From assembly GCF_910592395.1 (NCBI RefSeq), contig NC_088315.1:9304501-9368500 (forward strand): 64,000 bases of DNA, read 5' to 3'. The translations under genes were made by a program, and so were the position numbers. How positions within the stretch are numbered: the first letter of the stretch is position 1; the number at the start of each line of letters is the position of its first letter. The notes under the pieces are model-generated. The model saw only the letters and a list, made by a program, of their open reading frames with translations. It did no database searches and was not told the origin of the DNA. Positions 57,703-64,000 of the stretch are shown piece after piece. Source of the stretch: Lineus longissimus (Eukaryota > Nemertea > Pilidiophora > Heteronemertea > Lineidae).

Positions 57703-58500
57703 TCATCGCCACAAGTGCAACACATTTTCACAAAGCCCGAAAGTCTCAACGTCGTGTGCAACAGAAATGACATACTCTTCATACATCGATGCCTGTAACG
57801 TAATGATATGGACATAGTAGCCAGTGTTGTCGTTCGTGTAGAAAACTCGAGAATTACTGATGTATATATTTATTTTTTTTAATACAGTTGTAGGGAGATA
57901 AAGGTAAATCATTTTCATTCAACGGCTACGCCCGTAGCAAACTGGAAATTACCGAAGCATCGTAGAAGCAGGAAAGGAGTTGAGTGTAGGTATAAAGGAG
58001 GTGATCTTTCTCGCTATATGTCGTAGTGATAGCAGATGAGAAGATTAGCACTGCCCAGATCGTTCTTTTGTTAGCAATGCAACCTTCTGCCTCAATGTTA
58101 TAATGCATAGCACGGATAATTCAAAGGAAGAAACCATTTATAAACGAACTACGTCCGGGGATGGACATATTTGGCCGATTTTGAAAGTGTTGAGTGAGAC
58201 CTGAGTCATTTATTTCTAAAGGCCACTTCGTATAAGTACAATTTAAATTCCAAGTATAGTCTAAAACTTTACATTTTTCCGAAATGGTTGGAGATGTTGA
58301 CATCATGCTTTCACAAAATGTTGGAATGACGAACGTAACGGATTTTTTTGATGGGTTTTTTTCCGTAAGAAGTCTTGCCCGTTGGCAGAAACAAATGAGT
58401 CTTTTAACCAATCGAAAGGAAAGACATCGCATACCAAGCTGTCGTCTACCAAGTCATCTTCCACTCTACGATAGTAGTTCCAAAAGTCAACTTCCTCATA
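57703..58500 (-). pseudogene. - strand coding-like region, unit D
   Basis: The best-preserved copy of this region: 58432-58121 is open for 103 codons and includes CKVLDYTWNLNCTYTKWPLE and NMSIPGRSSFINGF. CIANKRTIWAVLIFSSAITT follows (58108-57926), then YISNSRVFYTNDNTGYYVHI to VETFGL (57918-57703). Protein family not recognised. Confidence 0.35.
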
Positions 58501-59355
58501 AGCTTAAAAACAATTCAAGGTTTGACTGAATTATCACGCTATTCCCATTTAACTATCAAATGGATCAAGGTATTAAAGCTCTCCGTGAAACAATCGCTTC
58601 GAGCGGATCCATGCAGTGGCGACGACGCGCTGCGCGGGGACGAGGAACGGCATTGCGGAAAGAGCGCCAAGAGTTGGGCGTGCTAAATAACGAGTAACGC
58701 CGTTTTCTAATATATAAAGAAGTTGAAACAGAGAGTTAGGAATAGCATTTGGGGAGGGTTAGGATTATAAGGTTGGGTAGGGGTCGAAATTTAAATGAGG
58801 GCTTACTTAAACCACAGTGTGGCAAAGCAATTGCATTACGGGACTCGCGTATAAATAGTCGTTGTCTTTATTTGATGCACTGTGGCCATTATCACGCAAG
58901 ACCCGAATGGTATGACGTGAGTCCCAAAATGACAGTTTGAGTTATCATGATTTCCGGTCACTTCGCCACTTGGTCTTCAAATTCGAATGGAGCAGTGATT
59001 GTATCCATTGATGGTTTAAACTAAAGAACCAGCTTCAGTCTACAGACTACAATCAGCAGGCATCACTCACCCTTGCTGTATTATTGGCAAGATTCGATAG
59101 GCAAATTCCGTAATCTGCCGGCAAAATGCAATTTGCCTTTCAAACCATACTTTAAGAGTCGTTTTAGAAGAATGTTAATCAAATTATCTGCAACGTCTAT
59201 ATTAAGAAGCCTTTTGGTCATCCCGATTAGCAGATATAATAGCAAAGTACATGTACCTCTATGGGACGAAGAGAGTTTGGCACACTTCCTTATCGTTACC
59301 AGAAGACATTCGTCTGATGCTACATTTTATTCATTGGACACTAAAATGGGAATGA

Positions 59356-59634
59356 ATCAGAGATAAAGAGATCAGCATGGGTGTTGCTCAGAGACAGGCG
59401 GTTTTTGAACATGTTGTCGATAACTTGGCTTTTAAACATGTCGATCTAAAAATGAAGGGCCAAATATTAAGCCAAATCATGTGTGTTGCCATATGTCTGA
59501 TAACAAAAGGATGTCTCACTGTCAATTATTTGCACGTCGGAGACAGTTATTGCGAATTGAGTAAGCGGAGGGGAAGGTGTATGGGAAAGGGTGAGCTTGG
59601 TTACCATCAGGGATCAAGAATGCTTCAAAAGAAG
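59356..59634 (+). CDS. PAN/apple-like exon, unit D
   Basis: As in B and C with W to L in VNYLHVG. Cysteines kept, donor AAG/GTAATA after 59634. Confidence 0.5.
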
Positions 59635-59940
59635 GTAATAGGTCATCAAAACAACCTCATCTGTTATCTTTTGAGCATGCTGAATTGTCAACAAGGGTGT
59701 TTGGAGCTTGCTTCAAATAGTTTACCATTTCTGTAATTTCCATTTTCTCTCGAAGGCATCAACTGGTCAGATTTCCGGCGCTGTCAACGGACGTTTTCTC
59801 TTGCTACTTTTCTTGAACCCGGTCCGTTAGATTCGTTGTCTGTCATTTTGCCGTCATTTTGCCGTCATTTTGGCGTTAAAAAAAGAAATCACGCGAAGGT
59901 GAATGGTTCGATGACGTCTCATATATTCTGTTCAGCACAG

Positions 59941-60895
59941 GTACATGTATACACGGGGTGCCCGGGCAGTACTTATACCACCCAAACATATCACACATTA
60001 CCACCGCAACCTCGAGTATCTTATAGCAAGATCTTTGGAAAATTCAGGAGATGTTTACCTTTCAATTTACGAGTATAAGCCAAATACTCATGTGTTTCGG
60101 GTGAAATACAATGGCTCATATTTCCAGCGGAAGCCGAGAGGATCATTTAGCTACTTTGATAAGTTCCTCTTGATTTTTGATGGCCATGAAGTCTACATGT
60201 ATGATTTTACAAAGGGTATTGTAAACGGTAGTCTAATTCTGCCCAAGGAGGGCAGGCAGTGTCTTGAAAAAGAAGTAAACTACCCCATATATACCTTGGT
60301 TTTAACTTTAAACTTTGCTGAAAAGGCCTTCATGATGTGCGTTGATGGTTCACAGAGTATTTCTTTCTTTGACTACTACGTAGAAACAGGCTCAGAGCCT
60401 GTTCTACGGTTAACTAATAAAACGCATCTTCACTTCTCTCATGTTGACAAAGTAAAGCCAACCTGGTTCGACCACAGCTTATTCGTAGTTGGTTTTATAC
60501 ATCAGCGTCAAAACTATTTGACTGTGGCCGTATATCATTACAAGCAAGGACAATCATCCGGGTATAGCTTACTTAAGACACACTTAATCCAAGGCAACTC
60601 AGGCGGGGCAAAATCTTTTTTCATCATATCAAATCCAAACTATGGAGTTAAATTTGTCCTCTTAAAAAAATATCAGAGTGGGGTGATGTTAGGCTTTGGG
60701 TTTGTCATTGAGTGTAACAAAAAGAAGCCTCTGCAAAAGGCCTACATGAGAAAAGTCTGCACACACGTAAGTCTTGAAAAATATGTTGGTACCCGTGCTG
60801 AAATCAATAAGAAAGGCCAAATATTGCACTTTATTCGTTCAAAGCATTTAAACTCAAACACAATGTATGTGAATAAATATACAAGAGCAAACTGA
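59941..60895 (+). CDS. P2-D, propeller-like protein, terminal exon
   Basis: 316 codons from the ATG at 59945, uninterrupted. Differences from A, B and C are mostly single amino-acid changes (DGHEVYMYDF, YTLVLTLNF, CNKKKPLQK, YVNKYTRAN). Fourth intact P2 copy. Confidence 0.65.
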
Positions 60896-61735
60896 ACAAG
60901 AAAAGTCCTGCGATATTGGCTCTCGATCATAACTTGTCCACTGTAATGTATTTCTTAGTAGGCATCACTTACTTTCACCTACCACGCAGTGGTTTTCCGA
61001 GTTTCGTTTGAGGACCTCAAACAAATGTCCCAGATCTTTTTGGGCTGGTATTATCTGCCCCTGCTGAGCGACGACTGGTGTTGACGATTCCTGACGATGA
61101 CTGGTTTTGTAGGGGGGCCAATTAAGCCATTCAAATCAGCCACCATCAACCATTGTTTGACAGGACTGGCTTCCTAAGATCTGGATTAAAATATGACCGC
61201 GCTAAATGTGCGCATTGTCAGGATCTGAAGTTTTGCAATTTCAGTGGAATATGCCAAAACACCCAAAGAGGTACAATGTATTTTTAGATTTTCAAACTGA
61301 TGTTGCATTTTTGGCTTTGGTGTTTGAACGAAAAATGTTGGCATCTGAGTATTGATTCCTCTCATTCGTCTGACTTCTTTTGTTCAAACACTGAAGCCGG
61401 AGACACCATGCCAGTTTAAAAATCTCAACATATACACTCCTTGGATGTCTTGGAAAACACTAAAAACAATATGAGGTAAATGTCAATTTGATGGACGGTT
61501 AATACAAGGGCTCAGTTGAAATAGGTAGTCCTCAATTTGAAGCTGGATAATCTCGGAATCAGACGATTAGTTACTAGCTCAAAATTCTGACATTTTAAAC
61601 TAGGTCATTTACCTATATAACTTTTCGAGTGCACTTGCTTTGTACTACATCAGTGACAGACTGTCTTGATAAACCTTAAACTGGGCCGTAGCTAGAGGTG
61701 CTTGGCGCGGAAGGGAGGGCAAATGTCCCTCCATA

Positions 61736-62213
61736 AGCCTCTTTTACACTACACAGTTTTTTAACCCGGTTAAACCGTGCCGTGCTCGACCCGGTGTGAC
61801 AGATGATATAGTCCGCCTGGAGTCATGGTCCGGAGGACCATGATCCCTAGGGACAGGGGTAGTAGTCCTAACCGGACTTCTATCTCTAACCTTCCTATAG
61901 GTAGATTACTATAATACTAATAGTATAAGTAACGGACTATAATCTCTAGCGGACTATATACACTTTTACAACCATGACAGAAATCATAGTCCGCATGTCC
62001 TTTTCATAATCAATACTTATTACGCTATGGTTCATTCATTATCGCAATAACAAATAGGTTAACAATTAGTAGCCGACCGTCAACCGCTCCGTGGTGTATT
62101 TGTAAAGGTGAAGTTCTTATAAGTACCATGAACCGAGTTCGACTCCGGGCGCTCCCACCTTTTTTTATGTAATATTTTCCTATATCATGGGTGTGTCGCA
62201 TTTGATTCATTTT
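61736..62213 (+). mobile_element. Left part of the TIR element (unit D)
   Basis: Same insertion point and same left end (AGCCTCTTTTACACTAC after CCATA) as in C, so the insertion predates the C/D duplication. A 38-bp and some smaller stretches of the dyad-rich satellite differ from C. Cut at 62213 by unrelated DNA. Confidence 0.8.
62084..62157 (+). repeat. tRNA-like sequence, unit D copy
   Basis: As 44464-44537, but box A is damaged (GTGTATTTG instead of GTGTAGTGG). Confidence 0.5.
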
Positions 62214-62444
62214 TTATCCGAAGTGATGTGACGTCAAGAGCACGTGATTTCCTAATGAGCTCAGTTGGTTTTGAAAATCCGACCGTGACGGACCTGCTGT
62301 TGGGCAGCTCTGGTGTTCGGCATGGTTGGTTTCGAAATCAGCGCTACTATTGTGGATTGTGCACTTGGCTCGGTGAGTATATGCACTTGGCTCGGTGAGT
62401 TAGTGTATAGCCGGGGAGTAACCCTTCTTGGCGAGGGTAGGCTC

Positions 62445-62885
62445 AAGGCTGCCGGAATGCCTGATTCGTCAGGATGGCCGAGGTGATAAGCCGGACGTGA
62501 CCTTGTTTGGACGAGGTGGGCCAGGCTGTCGGAATGCTTGATTCGTCAAGATGGCCGAGGTGATAAGCCGGACGTGACCTTGTTTGGACAAGGTGGGCCA
62601 GGCGGTCGGAATGCTTGATTCGTCAAGATGGCCTAGGTGATAAGCCGGAGGTGACCTTGTTTGGACGAGGTGGGCCAGGCTGTCGGAATGCTTGATTCGT
62701 CAAGATGGCCGAGGTGATAAGCCGGACGTGACCTTGTTTGGACAAGGTGGGCCAGGCTGTCGGAAGGCTTGATTCGTCAAGATGGCCGAGGTGATAAACC
62801 GGACGTGACCTTGTTGGACAAGGGGGCCAGGCTGTCGGAATGGTTAGTTCGTCAAGATGGCCGAGGTGATAAGCCAGAGGACCGA
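62445..62885. repeat. 77-bp minisatellite, about six copies
   Basis: Repeats start GTCGGAATGCTTGATTCGTC at 62528, 62605, 62682 and 62759, with partial copies on both sides. Each contains GATGGCCGAGGTGATAAGCC and GTGACCTTGTTTGGAC. The 140-codon - strand frame across it is a repeat translation. Confidence 0.95.
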
Positions 62886-64000
62886 CTCTTGAATGAGCAA
62901 ATTGCGGGTTATCCTGTTTGGTCGGGATAGGCCCGAGGGCAGGCCATGCTAGGTTTGCCCAGATGAGATATAAGAAAGTAGAATGGTAGCACGGGGCTGT
63001 TTGAGCTAGTGCAGAGTAATGTAGAATAAGCCATTTAGGAACCAAAGTGGGGAGTTGTCAGCACTGGCCGCCTTTGGGAAATAAGTTTTGTGACCGCAAT
63101 GGGCGTTTTGATAAAGTGAAGTAGGAAGTTGATGGCGCTGAACCGAGTGGGTTGTTTAGTTATATGTATATGTAAGTTTACGTACATCAAGTGAGTATAC
63201 CATTATCGAGCTTAGTGCGTAATGTTGCAGTGCATTTACATGTATGTTCAAGACTAACGGGTTTTTGGTTAAAGACATACCGGGGCCAACTCGGTCAGGC
63301 ACTGAAAGTTGGTGCCCCTTTTAAGAAATACGTGTCGATTGTGTGACTGCGAGGTTGGTCGGGCTCTAGGCGGTGTGTTTGTATGTGGTTAGAAGGAAGG
63401 TAACCAAGCCGTAGCTATTCTATTGTTAGGCTGGATTCGGTTATGGTTTTGACAGAGTCGTTTCATTGTCTCGTCGGATTAGTAGTTAGTGGTTTTTGGA
63501 AAACAGGTTTCATGTTGTTGTATATGGAAGTTGGAATAGTTGACAATCTGAGGTGGGTTTATTTATGTGGTTGATAGCCCATGCTATTTTTTACTGATTT
63601 CTGATGGGGGATAAAGTGGTCGGCTGTAGTACTGGCTCACTGGACGTGGACGTAATTTTGGGCGGGGTAAGCGCGTCAGGCAACAGGTGTATTTAGTGGG
63701 AATGACATTCTATTGTTAGGAATGTAAAGAGTTCTGTAAGTTTCCTGAGGTCTTTTACATATATGTCTCAAGTAACTCAGGTTTAGTAGTTTTAGGGCGT
63801 GCACCACCGGCCTTGGAACTTTAAGGATTGCATAATTGGTTGAGGCCGTTGGTTAAAATTGTGTGAACACGTCGGGTTTCATATCTTCCTCGTAGTTGCT
63901 TATTTTGCAGTCGCTTTGGGGAGGGCAAGATGCTTTCTCTCTTGTTTCCTGGGACACTGATGCCCAGTTGGAACAGGAGGGGGAGGGTCTGGCCTTGCCC
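62886..64000. other. Right flank, no feature recognised
   Basis: G/T-rich single-copy-looking DNA without a long open frame, convincing exon or match to other parts of the window. Confidence 0.5.

Larger units (their letters stand above)
56094..62213 (+). repeat. Tandem segmental duplication, unit D (partial)
   Basis: Begins at the same RFX6-like breakpoint and follows C until about 62213, inside the TIR element, where similarity to C stops at TTTGATTCATTTTT. It lacks P3, the degenerate array and the CR1-like end. The foldback half copy and most of P1 are deleted. Confidence 0.9.

Noticed and set aside
62445-62885. CRISPR-like array
   Set aside because: The 77-bp units are contiguous without unique spacers, and the genome is eukaryotic.

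Overview
The window is invertebrate animal DNA: spliced exons with GT/AG borders, an RFX-family transcription factor gene, Tx1-type and CR1/Jockey-type LINEs, a BEL/Pao LTR retrotransposon, tRNA-like and foldback elements and several minisatellites. Gene content and repeat style suit a marine lophotrochozoan or invertebrate deuterostome; the species cannot be resolved from sequence alone. Layout: (1) 1-4150 is mostly repeats: a 32-bp minisatellite, a LINE 3' end, a 34-bp minisatellite and an element with inverted minisatellite ends. (2) 4158-9289 holds the last eight exons of an RFX6-like gene on the + strand; its DNA-binding domain would lie further 5', outside what I can see. (3) 9239-62213 is a head-to-tail segmental duplication with four units, A 9239-26026, B 26027-37031, C 37032-56093 and D 56094-62213 (partial). 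The basic unit is about 11 kb. Its left breakpoint is inside the terminal coding exon of the RFX6-like gene, and its right breakpoint is inside a CR1/Jockey-like reverse transcriptase remnant. Units B, C and D therefore each start with a useless copy of the RFX6-like C-terminus and 3' UTR. A and C are enlarged by insertions: a 6-kb Tx1-type LINE in A, and in C a 7.1-kb TIR-bounded element that itself contains a BEL/Pao element. (4) 62214-64000 is unrelated DNA with a 77-bp minisatellite. Genes of the repeat unit: each unit encodes a family of single large terminal exons (about 235-337 codons) that I do not recognise. I call them P1, P2 and P3. They look like all-beta, propeller-like repeat proteins and are related to one another: shared splice phase, a shared proline pair near the start, shared blade-like segments and a shared C-terminus. 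P2 is open in all four units and P3 in the three units that reach it, whereas P1 is truncated or broken everywhere. A PAN/apple-like cysteine exon precedes each P2. A further decaying coding region lies on the - strand. No promoter or complete gene model could be established for these. Evolution: A and B resemble each other, as do C and D, but some tracts (the 3' flank of P3, the 5' edge of P1 in B) follow other pairings, which points to unequal exchange or gene conversion. The most unusual item is a family of 33-40 bp perfect hairpins flanked by 7-bp target-site duplications, inserted independently at two sites in the cluster.
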